From Albidovulum sp. (lineage in GTDB: Bacteria > Pseudomonadota > Alphaproteobacteria > Rhodobacterales > Rhodobacteraceae): DNA of 33,923 bases. How positions within the stretch are numbered: position 1 is the first letter of the stretch; every line of letters begins with the position of its first letter. The position numbers and the translations under genes were made by a program. The stretch lies in the NCBI GenBank assembly GCA_030837785.1, contig JAUQYA010000131.1:1-33923 (forward strand). Direction: 5' to 3'. A model generated the notes under the pieces. That model did no database searches, was not told the DNA's origin, and was given only the letters and a program-made list of their open reading frames with translations. Of the stretch, positions 22,001 to 30,005 are shown piece after piece.

Positions 22001-24483
22001 GTCGGGGCATCGGGCAGGATGCGGCGGGTGATGTCACGTTCGACCGGGCGGCCCGAGCCTTCCTTCAGCCGCACCGCCACGCGCGCTTCAAGCGGGCGGC
22101 TGGCGGCCTCTCCAAGGTCGGGAAATGTCACGGAAACCGTGGCATGGCCCGTCTCGTCGGTCTCGCCAGTGTCGTAGAGGCTGTCGCGCCAGGGCGCGAA
22201 CGGCGCGTCGTACCTGCCGAACGTGTAGCCGGGGAAGGCGTCGAGCGCATTGAGCGCGGTCAGGCGCAGATCGCCCTCCATCGAAAGCCCGGCACCCGGC
22301 GCGCCGAAGAGGTAGCGGGCATCGACCGAAAGCGCGGGCGTATCGGACAGCCGGATCGTGCCATCAGGCAGCGAGAGCGCGAAGTCGATGCGTTCGGGCA
22401 GGAAGTCCTCGACGAGGAAACCCTGCGCGGCGAGCACCGTCTCTTCCTCGACGAAGGTCTCGATCCTCCAGGTGCCGCGCGGGGCATTGCCGGCCAGCGG
22501 CAGCGCGGCCGTGAACCCGCCGGCGCCGGCCGGCGCCAGGAGCGCGCGGGAATATTCCACGCCGTCGGGCCGAACCAGCCGCGCCGTCATCGGCAGGCCG
22601 TCGAGCGCGTCCATCCTCGCGTCCCGGGCGAGGATCGTGGCGTTCACCGTCTCGCCCGCGCGATAGGCGCCGCGGTCGGTCGACAGGAACACATCGATCG
22701 GCGGCGCCGGGTCGTGCCCGGCCACGCCCCGGTCGGACAGGTCGAATTCCGGCTCGGCAAGCGACAGGAACGCCATGTCCCCGCCCTTTTCCACCGTGAC
22801 CAGCACCGGCTCCGCCCCGCCGGTTCCGGCCGTCAGCCCCTCCGCGAACCGCGCGTAGCCCTGCGCATCGGTCGCGGCCGTGCCGATCACCGCATTGGCG
22901 CGGTTGACCAGCGTCACCTTCACCCCCTCCACCGCCGCGGCGTCGGACAGCGCGCGGACGAAGACATGGAGCCCGTCCGCCCCCTGCATTGCCGTCAGTC
23001 CGAGGTCGGAGATCACGAACCACTGCGTCGCCGCCGGATGGTCATAGGGATCGAGGCCAGGCACCGCGGCCTGAAGCGCGTAGATGCCGGGGCCGAGATC
23101 TTTCATGACATCGCCGAGCGGCAGCAGCGTGGTCACGTCGCGGTTGACCTCCATCCCGACCTCGCCGGCGCCTGTCCACACCTTCTCGGTCACTTCGTTC
23201 CTGAGGTAATCCGACGACCAGTAATCGAGCGGGCGGCCGAAATAGTCGCCCTGCATCGCCCGGATCAGGTTGCGGTCGGAAAGCCTGAGAAGCATCAGGT
23301 CGAGCGCCGTCGCGTTCACCGTCTGCACCGGGATGCCGGTGGAGCCCACCTTCGGCAGCACATAGGCGCGACCGGGGAAGCTGACGGCGGGCGAGCGGTC
23401 GCGGACATACTGGGTGACGACCACATTGCGGCCCAGCTCTTCGCCCGAGGCGGAGGGCAGCCCCTCGCGGAAGGTGATGCCGTAGCGGCTGCCATGCTTC
23501 AGGCCGCCGACACAGATCTGGTTGCCCTGCGGCTCCACCGTCAGCCCGCTCTCTGGCAGTTTCACGAAGGTCGCATAGTCGGTTCCCGCCTTTGCCAGAT
23601 CCTCGGTGAAAGTGGCGCAAATACGTGGACTCGCGCTGTCGCTCTCGACCTCGGTTTCGGAAATGCGGAACCCGTATTTCCCGATCGCGTCGTCGAGCAT
23701 CGCCGCGGTGTCGTCGCGCGGTTGCAGCGCCTGGGCGAGGCGGAGCGCCGGAATCATGTCGCGGCCGCGTTCGGCGATTTCGAACGCGCGCGCCAGTGTC
23801 ACGAGTGCATTCGTCCTCAGCCCCTTGCTGTCGGTCCTCAGATAGGCGTTGATCGCCGCCGTCGCGGCGCGCCCCGCATAGCCCTGGCGGAGCGACTCGT
23901 CGCCGGTCGGAATTTCCAGCAGGGCCGAGGCGTAGTCCGCCCAGAGCCCGGCGTCGTCGGCAAGCGTGACCGCGGCCCCGGTCAACCGCATCGCCCCCTG
24001 CCAGTCACCCCCCCCGCGCGCGGCCTCGGCGGCGGCGAGGAGGTCGGCCTCGCTTGCCTCTCCGGCGATGTGTTCGGCGCCAAGACCGCGCGCCTGTGCC
24101 AGCGCCGCGTCGAAATCCTCGGGCCTGAGGAAGTCGAGTTCGGCCGCGCGAAGGGGAGCCGAGGCAAGGGCGGCGGGATCGGTGGCAAGCACCCGCCCCG
24201 AGATCGCCCCCTGATAGGGTTGCTGCGCCGTGGCGGCGGACTTGGGAAAACAGGCGCTCGAGCGGCGATTGTAGGTGAAGGCCTGGCAGGACATGTCGGC
24301 AAGGCAGGTGGCCTCGCAGATCTCGAAGCTGATGTCGAAGAGCGGCGCGAGATCGCCGCCCGGAAAATCCATGTCCTCGACCATCACGGCGTGGCGGCCG
24401 GGCAGATAGTCGCGGTCATCGGCCGCGGCGGGCGCGGCAAGGAAAAGTCCAGCCAGCAGGGCGGCAGCGGTCAAGGCGCGCAT
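19036..24483 (-). CDS. yfhM: Bacterial alpha-2-macroglobulin with N-terminal PAN domain
   Basis: A 1815-residue exported protease trap. A signal peptide (1-21, APAAA-DD) is followed by a PAN/apple-like domain (about 30-90) with Cys at 56, 60, 66 and 78. The MG and CUB-like domains follow, then the thioester motif GCTEQ (Cys1372, Gln1375) in the helical domain, and a receptor-like C-terminal domain. The reactive thioester links covalently to attacking proteases. E. coli YfhM is a lipoprotein, but here no lipobox Cys follows the signal, so it is probably soluble in the periplasm. ATG 24483 is chosen for its AAGGAG six bases upstream; 67 further in-frame residues upstream look non-coding. Coupled to pbpC by GTGA, implying guarding of the envelope while PBP1C repairs the wall. 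Confidence 0.93.
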   Translation of the reverse strand: MRALTAAALLAGLFLAAPAAADDRDYLPGRHAVMVEDMDFPGGDLAPLFDISFEICEATCLADMSCQAFTYNRRSSACFPKSAATAQQPYQGAISGRVLATDPAALASAPLRAAELDFLRPEDFDAALAQARGLGAEHIAGEASEADLLAAAEAARGGGDWQGAMRLTGAAVTLADDAGLWADYASALLEIPTGDESLRQGYAGRAATAAINAYLRTDSKGLRTNALVTLARAFEIAERGRDMIPALRLAQALQPRDDTAAMLDDAIGKYGFRISETEVESDSASPRICATFTEDLAKAGTDYATFVKLPESGLTVEPQGNQICVGGLKHGSRYGITFREGLPSASGEELGRNVVVTQYVRDRSPAVSFPGRAYVLPKVGSTGIPVQTVNATALDLMLLRLSDRNLIRAMQGDYFGRPLDYWSSDYLRNEVTEKVWTGAGEVGMEVNRDVTTLLPLGDVMKDLGPGIYALQAAVPGLDPYDHPAATQWFVISDLGLTAMQGADGLHVFVRALSDAAAVEGVKVTLVNRANAVIGTAATDAQGYARFAEGLTAGTGGAEPVLVTVEKGGDMAFLSLAEPEFDLSDRGVAGHDPAPPIDVFLSTDRGAYRAGETVNATILARDARMDALDGLPMTARLVRPDGVEYSRALLAPAGAGGFTAALPLAGNAPRGTWRIETFVEEETVLAAQGFLVEDFLPERIDFALSLPDGTIRLSDTPALSVDARYLFGAPGAGLSMEGDLRLTALNALDAFPGYTFGRYDAPFAPWRDSLYDTGETDETGHATVSVTFPDLGEAASRPLEARVAVRLKEGSGRPVERDITRRILPDAPTIGIRPAFADGTVPQGAEAAFALVAVGPDEKPAARRVHWTVNRIDTNYQWYSLYGQWNWEVTTTRSRVAEGDVTLTPEGPVTIQAPVDWGNHEIVVEATEGAYTATSMAFYAGWYVPADASETPDTLTVALDRDAYRPGDTAKVRIEPRTDGVALVTVLSNRLIDMKAVPVAAGENVIDLPVTDDWGAGAYVTASVIRPLMAEAGRAPTRALGLSYAAVDPGGRKLTVAFDAPAEAAPRGALPVALKVEGAGVGDQVFATVAAVDLGILNLTGFKSPDPEDHYFGQRRLGVGIRDLYGRLIDGRTGAPGTVRSGGDAAGGLKMQAPPPTEELMAWFSGPLTIGPDGTARIDIPLPAFNGTVRLMAVAWSKAAVGQAEADVLVRDPVVVTASVPRFLAPGDTSRVLLEIVHATGPSGRMGLDVAGEGVSVGAAPSGLDIAEKGKAEVSVALTAPEAEGTATVRVALTTPDGRQLLKTLTIPVQANDPEIARQSRFDLAAGASFTLDENAFAGLLPGSGRATLAAGPLARFDAPGLLASLDAYPYGCTEQLASKALPLLYFDQVATAMGAAGGSDVKKRVEETIAEILLNQSPNGAFGLWYPDAGDLWLDAYVTDFLSRAKAQGHAVPDTAFRNALDNLRNQVNYAPDFDAGGGPYAYALMVLAREGAAAIGDLRYYADVKAEAFDTPIAAAQLGAALAAYGDQRRADAMFAAAARLLARQGATEAHVWRADYGTNLRDATALLALAAEAGSAAIDAGTLGNSAASAMAGQRLSTQEAAWALLATHALIDRPGTEGFTVNGAPVTGPLVRVLDAEAREPQVVTNGTGREATLTLTTFGVPTEPEPAGGKGYAITRSYYTPEGEPAEIAAVKQGTRLVAVIEVTPTAGGEARLIVNDPLPAGFEIDNPALLRSGDIAALDWLETAETRTAEFRQDRFVAAVDWTSPEPFRLAYIVRAISPGQFRQPAASVEDMYRPDYRARTAAGRITVTE

Positions 24484-24629
24484 GGAAATCTCCTTGGGCA
24501 GGGCAATGTGCGGATGCTGGCACGGGCGTTGGCGGGTTGGCAAGCGGCGCCACATGGCACGCACAGCACGTAAGCCTTTATTCACAACGATTCGGCATGG
24601 TTCGGCCTGGGTGCGACGGAGAGGCGGAC

Positions 24630-26846
24630 GTGGCGGAGCCGGTCTTGAGCTTGGCCGAGAAGCTGGCGCGGGAGCGGCGGGCAAGACTCGCCGCCGAACG
24701 GCTTCTGGAACAGAAGAAACGCGAGCTTTTCGCCGCCAATGCGCAGCTTTCGCGCCATGCCCGCGCGCTGTCCGACCAGATCGTCGCGCAGCGGCAGGAA
24801 ACCGAATCGCTCAAGGGCCGGAACGTGCAGGTGACGCACGATCTCGAACGGGCGACATCCGAGGCGGAGGTGGCGCAGCGCCGCCTCTGGGAGGCGATCG
24901 AAACCATCGAGGACGGGTTCGCCGTCTTCGACGCCGACGCGCGGCTCGTCTCGGCCAACCAGGCCTATCTGGGCCTGTTCGGCGCGGCCGGGGTTCGGCT
25001 CGGCGACAGCTACTATCGCGCGCTCGAGGCCCTGTCGGGCGGGATCGCCGACCTTGAAGGCGAGGAAGCGCTGGACTGGCGGCACGAGATGACCGAGAGG
25101 CTCGCCCGCGATGTCATAGAGCCGAGGGTGATCCGGCTTTGCGACGGCCGTCACATCCGCTTCCACGACCGGCGCGGCGAGGCGGGCGATCTGGTGTCGA
25201 TGGCGCTCGACATCACCGAGGCGATGGAACGCGAGGCCGAACTTGAGGAGGCGCGGGCGCGGGCCGAAGCCGCCAACCGCGCGAAATCCGCCTTCCTCGC
25301 CAACATGAGCCATGAAATCCGCACGCCGATGAACGGCGTCGTCGGCATGGCGGAGCTTCTGTGCGAAACCGCGCTGACCGAGGACCAGCGCCTGTTTGCC
25401 GAGACGATCCGCTCCTCGGGCGAGGCGCTTCTGGTCATCATCAACGATGTTCTCGACTATTCCAAGCTCGAGGCCGAGAAGATGCGGCTCTATCCCGAGC
25501 CTTTCGATCTGGAACGCTGCCTGCACGAGGTGATGCTGCTTCTCCAGCCGCTGGCGCGGGAAAAGGGCCTCAAGCTGATCGTCGATTTCGACATCTTCCT
25601 GCCCACCCGCTTCGTCGCCGATCCCGGGCGGATGCGCCAGATCCTGACGAACCTGATCGGCAATGCGGTCAAGTTCACGGCTGCGGGCCATGTGCTTGCC
25701 CGCGTCGTCGGGCTCGAGCTTGCCGGCGGGGAATATGAGTTGCACGTGACGGTCGAAGACACCGGGATCGGCATCGCGCCCGACCAGATCGAGCACATCT
25801 TCGGCGAGTTCAACCAGGTCGAGGACCAGTCGAACCGCAAGTTCGAGGGGACCGGCCTCGGCCTTGCGATCACGCGCCAGATCGTCGACCTGATGGGCGG
25901 CGCGGTCTGGGTCGACAGCGAGCCGGGCCGCGGCTCCTGCTTCGGCCTCAAGCTGGTGCTCGCGCCGGCCGAGCGGACCGGAACCGGCGCGGGGCCGGAC
26001 CGGCCGGTCCTGCTCAGGAAGGCGCTCGTCGTCGACGACATCCACATCAACCGGGTGATCCTTCAGCGCCAGCTTGAAACCTATGGCCTGTCGGTCACGA
26101 GTTGCCGGAGCGGCGCGGAAGCCGTTGCCGCGCTGGCGTCGGGCGGGCCCTTCGACGTGATCCTGACTGACCATGCCATGCCCGAAACCGACGGGCCCGA
26201 CACCGTGGCGGCGTTGCGCTCGGCCGGGGCGACCGCGCCCGTCCTGCTTCTGTCCTCCGAACCCGACGCTGTCGGCGACCGCCCCGACGGCATCGCCGCG
26301 GTTCTGCCGAAGCCGATCCTGCGCAGCCAGCTCCTGCGCGTGCTGCAGGACCTGTCTTTCCCCGGGCCCGAGTTGCCGACACAGGCGCCCCCGGCCGCCC
26401 CGCCCGACAAGGCACTGGCGCGCCCCATGCGCGTGCTCGCGGCCGAGGACAACCGCACGAACCAGCTTGTCTTCCGCAAGATGGTCGCCGACTGCGACAT
26501 CGAGCTGCAATTTGCAAACAACGGGCGGGAGGCGGTTGAGCAGTGGCAAGGCTTCCGGCCCGATCTCGTCTTCATGGACATTTCCATGCCCGAGATGGAC
26601 GGCCGCGAGGCCGCCCGTGCGATCCGGGCCGAGGAGGCGGCGAAGGGTCTTGCGCGCGTGCCTATCGTTGCGCTGACCGCGCATGCGATGGAGGGCGACC
26701 GCGTCTCGATCCTCGAGGCCGGGATTGACCATTACATGACGAAACCGTTGAAGAAGGCCGAGATCGTGGCGAAGATCGCCGCCTTCTGTCCCCCGGGTGC
26801 CCGCCCGCCGGGGCCTGCCGTCGCGCAGGAAGCGGCGCCCGGCTGA
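24630..26846 (+). CDS. Soluble hybrid sensor histidine kinase (PAS-HisKA-HATPase-REC-REC)
   Basis: A 738-residue cytoplasmic hybrid kinase. It begins with a charged coiled coil (about 1-85) and a PAS domain (88-195) starting IETIEDGFAVFDADARLVSA. HisKA carries the phospho-acceptor H228 in NMSHEIRTPMNG. The HATPase domain has NLIGNAVKF, DTGIGI and GTGLGLAI boxes. Two receiver domains follow, both with phospho-acceptor Asp (VILTDHAMPETDG and LVFMDISMPEMDG) and the conserved Lys (PKPI, TKPL). No membrane helix is present, so the signal is intracellular. GTG 24630 has GGAGAGG five bases upstream and is preferred to ATG 24597 or TTG 24537. It is divergent from the A2M-pbpC operon across about 146 bases, and converges on recQ with a 10-base gap. 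The output partner is unknown. Confidence 0.9.
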   Translation: MAEPVLSLAEKLARERRARLAAERLLEQKKRELFAANAQLSRHARALSDQIVAQRQETESLKGRNVQVTHDLERATSEAEVAQRRLWEAIETIEDGFAVFDADARLVSANQAYLGLFGAAGVRLGDSYYRALEALSGGIADLEGEEALDWRHEMTERLARDVIEPRVIRLCDGRHIRFHDRRGEAGDLVSMALDITEAMEREAELEEARARAEAANRAKSAFLANMSHEIRTPMNGVVGMAELLCETALTEDQRLFAETIRSSGEALLVIINDVLDYSKLEAEKMRLYPEPFDLERCLHEVMLLLQPLAREKGLKLIVDFDIFLPTRFVADPGRMRQILTNLIGNAVKFTAAGHVLARVVGLELAGGEYELHVTVEDTGIGIAPDQIEHIFGEFNQVEDQSNRKFEGTGLGLAITRQIVDLMGGAVWVDSEPGRGSCFGLKLVLAPAERTGTGAGPDRPVLLRKALVVDDIHINRVILQRQLETYGLSVTSCRSGAEAVAALASGGPFDVILTDHAMPETDGPDTVAALRSAGATAPVLLLSSEPDAVGDRPDGIAAVLPKPILRSQLLRVLQDLSFPGPELPTQAPPAAPPDKALARPMRVLAAEDNRTNQLVFRKMVADCDIELQFANNGREAVEQWQGFRPDLVFMDISMPEMDGREAARAIRAEEAAKGLARVPIVALTAHAMEGDRVSILEAGIDHYMTKPLKKAEIVAKIAAFCPPGARPPGPAVAQEAAPG

Positions 26847-26856
26847 AGGCTGCGGT

Positions 26857-28899
26857 TCAGCCGCCGGCGAGGATGTCGAGGAAGGTCCTGCCGAACCGGT
26901 CGAGCTTCTGCGCGCCCAGGCCGCCGACGCGTTCAAGTTCGGCCAGCGTCGCGGGGCGGGTCTCGGCGATGCGGCGAAGCACGGCGTGGGTGCAGCTGAG
27001 GTGTTTTCCCGTGCCGTCCTCACCCCGCGCCAGGTCCACCTGCGCCGCCATCAGCCGGTCGTAGAGCGTGCCCGCCGCGCGGCCGGCGAGCCTGAGCCGC
27101 TGCGGGTGCATCCGCGCGGCCTCCCCCGCGATCACCTCGAGGAAGGCCGCGCCGTAGCTTTCCAGCTTCTTCGCCCCCACGCCCGAGATGCGCGCCATGT
27201 CGTCGAGCGTCCGCGGCCGCCGCTCGGCCATCTCGATCAGCGTCCGGTCGGGAAAGATCACATAGGCCGGCACCCGCGCCGCCTCGGCCAGCGCCCGGCG
27301 CTTCGCCCTCAACGCGGAAAAAAGCGGCGCATCCTCGTCCGAGACCAGCGCCTTCACCACCGGCTTCGCCGCCGCGCGGATCGTGTCGCGGCGCAGCGTC
27401 ACCGCCGCCTCGCCGCGCAGGATCGGGCGCGCCGCCTCGGTCATGCGGAACGCGCCGTGGCGCTCGGGATCGGGACGGATCAGGTCGTGCCCCATCATCT
27501 GCCGGAACACCGCCTGCCACTCCGCCTTCGGCAGGTCGCGCCCGACGCCGAAGGTCGGCAGCCCGTCATGGCTGCGGTCGCGGACCTTCTCCGTCACGGT
27601 GCCGGTGAGCACGTCGATGAGATGCCCCGCGCCGAAGCTCTCGCCGGTGCGCAGGATCGCCGACAGTGCCTTCCTGACCGCCTCGGTCCCGTCGAAAAGA
27701 TCGGGCGGCGCATCGCAGAGGTCGCAGTTGCCGCAGAGGCCGGCCGTCTCGCCGAAATACGCCAGAAGCCGCTGGCGGCGGCAGCCCGTCGCCTCGGCAA
27801 GGCCGAGAAGCGCATTCAGCCGCGCGTGGTCGGCCGCCTTGCGCTCGGGCGGGGCCAGTCCCTCGTCGATCTGGGTCCGGCGGAAGCGGATGTCGTCGGG
27901 GCCATAAAGCGTCAGCGTCTCGGCCGGGGCGCCATCGCGGCCGGCGCGGCCGATTTCCTGATAATAGGCCTCGATCGACTTCGGCAGGTCGGCGTGCGCC
28001 ACCCAGCGGATGTCGGGCTTGTCGATGCCCATGCCGAAGGCCACCGTGGCGACAACGATCAGCCCGTCCTCCTGCTGGAACCGCGCCTCGACCTCGCGGC
28101 GCGCCCCGGCCTCCAGTCCGGCATGATAGGCGCAGGCCGGGTGCCCGGCCTCGGCCAGCGCCTGTGCCAGCGTCTCGGTCTTGGCGCGGGTGCCGCAGTA
28201 GACGATGCCGGATTGCCCCTTGCGCGCGGCGGCGAAGGCCAGGATCTGGTGGCGTGGGCCATCCTTGACGGCGAAGGCAAGGTGGATGTTCGGCCGGTCG
28301 AAGCCGCGCAGGAAGGTCTCGGGCGTCCGTCCATCGAAGAGGCGGGCGACGATTTCCGCCCGCGTCTCTTCGTCGGCGGTGGCGGTGAAGGCCGCGAGCG
28401 GCACGCCGAGGGCCCGGCGCAAGTCGCCGATGCGCAGGTAGTCGGGGCGGAAGTCGTGGCCCCACTGGCTGACGCAATGCGCCTCGTCCACCGCGATGAG
28501 ACCGGTGCCGATGCGCCGGAGAAGCGTCAGCGTCCCACCCGAGGCAAGCCGTTCCGGCGCCATGTAGAGAAGTTTCAGCCGACCCTCGTCGAGCGCGGCG
28601 AAAACCTCTTCCGTCTCGGCCTCGGTGTTGCCGGAGGTGAGCGCGCCCGCCTCCACCCCGGCTTCGCGCAAGGAACGCACCTGGTCGCGCATCAGTGCGA
28701 TGAGGGGGGAGATGACAACCGTCACGCCGTCCCGCATCAGCGCGGGCAGTTGGAAACACAGCGACTTGCCGCCACCCGTGGGCATGATGGCCAGCGTATC
28801 GCGCCCGCTCGCGACGGCGGCGACGATCTCGGCCTGACCGGGCCGGAAGGCGTCAAATCCGAAGACGGAGGAAAGAAGTTCCTCGGCGCGGGTTGTCAT
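26857..28899 (-). CDS. recQ: ATP-dependent DNA helicase RecQ
   Basis: A 680-residue 3'-5' helicase for recombination and fork repair. Walker A is TGGGKS (41-46), the DEAH box is at 138-141 followed by CVSQWGHDFRPDY, and later AFGMGIDKPDIRWV and QEIGRAGRDG are motifs V and VI. The RQC zinc site is complete (TGCRRQR, then CGNCDLC), followed by the winged helix. The C-terminus holds two HRDC-like domains (about 505-575 and 600-675), each ending in a helix-hairpin-like GVGAKKLE or GLGAQKLD; E. coli RecQ has one, while two are frequent in alphaproteobacteria. ATG 28899 has no clear ribosome binding site. Confidence 0.96.
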   Translation of the reverse strand: MTTRAEELLSSVFGFDAFRPGQAEIVAAVASGRDTLAIMPTGGGKSLCFQLPALMRDGVTVVISPLIALMRDQVRSLREAGVEAGALTSGNTEAETEEVFAALDEGRLKLLYMAPERLASGGTLTLLRRIGTGLIAVDEAHCVSQWGHDFRPDYLRIGDLRRALGVPLAAFTATADEETRAEIVARLFDGRTPETFLRGFDRPNIHLAFAVKDGPRHQILAFAAARKGQSGIVYCGTRAKTETLAQALAEAGHPACAYHAGLEAGARREVEARFQQEDGLIVVATVAFGMGIDKPDIRWVAHADLPKSIEAYYQEIGRAGRDGAPAETLTLYGPDDIRFRRTQIDEGLAPPERKAADHARLNALLGLAEATGCRRQRLLAYFGETAGLCGNCDLCDAPPDLFDGTEAVRKALSAILRTGESFGAGHLIDVLTGTVTEKVRDRSHDGLPTFGVGRDLPKAEWQAVFRQMMGHDLIRPDPERHGAFRMTEAARPILRGEAAVTLRRDTIRAAAKPVVKALVSDEDAPLFSALRAKRRALAEAARVPAYVIFPDRTLIEMAERRPRTLDDMARISGVGAKKLESYGAAFLEVIAGEAARMHPQRLRLAGRAAGTLYDRLMAAQVDLARGEDGTGKHLSCTHAVLRRIAETRPATLAELERVGGLGAQKLDRFGRTFLDILAGG

Positions 28900-28958
28900 G
28901 GCGGGGCGGGCTGCTCTTTTTCCGGCACCCTGTCACAGCGGCCGGGCCGCGACAAGAG

Positions 28959-29252
28959 TCAGTAGCCGTAGAAGAAGCCCTCGTTGTTGATCAGCACGCG
29001 CTGGAGGATGATCAGCACCACGAAGGCCACCAGAGGCGCCAGGTCGAGCCCCGGCGTCTGCGGCAGGAAGCGGCGGATCGGCGCATAGATCGGCTCAAGA
29101 AGCCGGTTCAGCCCGTACCAGACCTGCGCCACCATCGGCTGGCGGATGTTCAGCACCTGGAAGTTCAGCAGCCACGACATGATGATATGCGCGATCATGA
29201 TGAACCAGATCACGTTCAGGATGATCATCAGCGCCTGAAAGAGCGAAACCAT
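28959..29252 (-). CDS. yggT: YggT family membrane protein
   Basis: A 97-residue inner-membrane protein with two hydrophobic segments (about 3-25 and 70-90) joined by an amphipathic stretch. The family segments IIMSWLLNF and YGLNRLLEPIYAPIRRFLP are conserved in YggT, linked to osmotic tolerance and cell division in some bacteria and to the chloroplast CCB3 protein. ATG 29252 is chosen for the GAGGAA four bases upstream and because the protein then begins with the first helix; a longer in-frame extension upstream is non-coding in appearance. It lies 59 bases before the recQ start on the same strand and may share its transcript. Confidence 0.9.
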   Translation of the reverse strand: MVSLFQALMIILNVIWFIMIAHIIMSWLLNFQVLNIRQPMVAQVWYGLNRLLEPIYAPIRRFLPQTPGLDLAPLVAFVVLIILQRVLINNEGFFYGY

Positions 29253-29388
29253 CGAATTCCTCGGCCATTGGGTCCGCCCGGATGTAAGGCGCCGCCGCCC
29301 GCAGCGCAACGGTTTAACGCAGCGTCGCAGGTTGACCTCCGCCACCGGCTCCGCCACCCCTGACGCGAAGTCACGGGGAGTGCTGACG

Positions 29389-29919
29389 ATGTATCCGGTC
29401 CTGCGCATGGCAAAGGAAATCTGGACGAACCGGAACGCCCCGCCGCTGGCGCTCACCGAGCCGCATCTGTCGCATCACCTCTGCTGGCCCTGGGACCTCG
29501 ACATCTGGGCGGAACTCAACAACGGCCGGACGCTGACGCTCTACGACCTCGGGCGGATTCCGCTGGCCATGCGCACCGGTCTTGGCCGCGTGATCCGCCG
29601 GCAGGGCTGGGGGATCACGGTCGCCGGCAGCTCGGTGCGCTATCGTCGCCGGGTGCGGATGTTCGACCGGGTGGAGATGGTCAGCCGCTGCATCGGCTGG
29701 GACGCGCGGTTCCTCTACATGGAACAGAGCATGTGGCGGGCGGGCGAGTGCACCAGCCACATGCTCCTGCGCTCGGCCATCACCTCGAAAACCGGCATCG
29801 TGCCGCCGGCCGAGGTTCTGGCCGCGCTGGGCCAGCCGGCCGAAAGCCCGGACCTTCCCGGCTGGGTCGGCGCCTGGATTGCCGCTGATGCGGATCGCCC
29901 CTGGCCGCCCGCGCGCTGA
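29389..29919 (+). CDS. Hotdog-fold acyl-CoA thioesterase-like protein (Them6/4HBT type)
   Basis: A 176-residue single-hotdog-domain protein. After an N-terminal helix it shows CWPWDLDIWAELNNGRTLTL then YDLGRIPLAMR, the Asp and Asn-Gly region of Them6-like thioesterases, and strands VAGSSVRYRRRV and FLYMEQSMWRAG. Such enzymes cleave acyl-CoA; the substrate is unknown. ATG 29389 has GGGGAG eight bases upstream. It is divergent from yggT, leaving about 136 bases for two promoters. The next gene, a UMF1 transporter, starts 86 bases downstream on the same strand. No membrane segment or signal peptide is seen, so it should act in the cytoplasm. Confidence 0.8.
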   Translation: MYPVLRMAKEIWTNRNAPPLALTEPHLSHHLCWPWDLDIWAELNNGRTLTLYDLGRIPLAMRTGLGRVIRRQGWGITVAGSSVRYRRRVRMFDRVEMVSRCIGWDARFLYMEQSMWRAGECTSHMLLRSAITSKTGIVPPAEVLAALGQPAESPDLPGWVGAWIAADADRPWPPAR

Positions 29920-30005
29920 CAGGCCGCCGCCCGCGCCCCGGCGCGACCGGCCTTGCGTGGCGGGGGCTTTTCGGGCTTCATCGGCCCGACGCGAGGGGCA
30001 GGAAC

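Noticed and set aside
21157..24573. 1138-codon plus-strand open frame opposite the alpha-2-macroglobulin gene
   Set aside because: Arg/His/Gly-rich antisense translation typical of high-GC DNA; the minus strand has signal peptide, PAN and thioester motifs.
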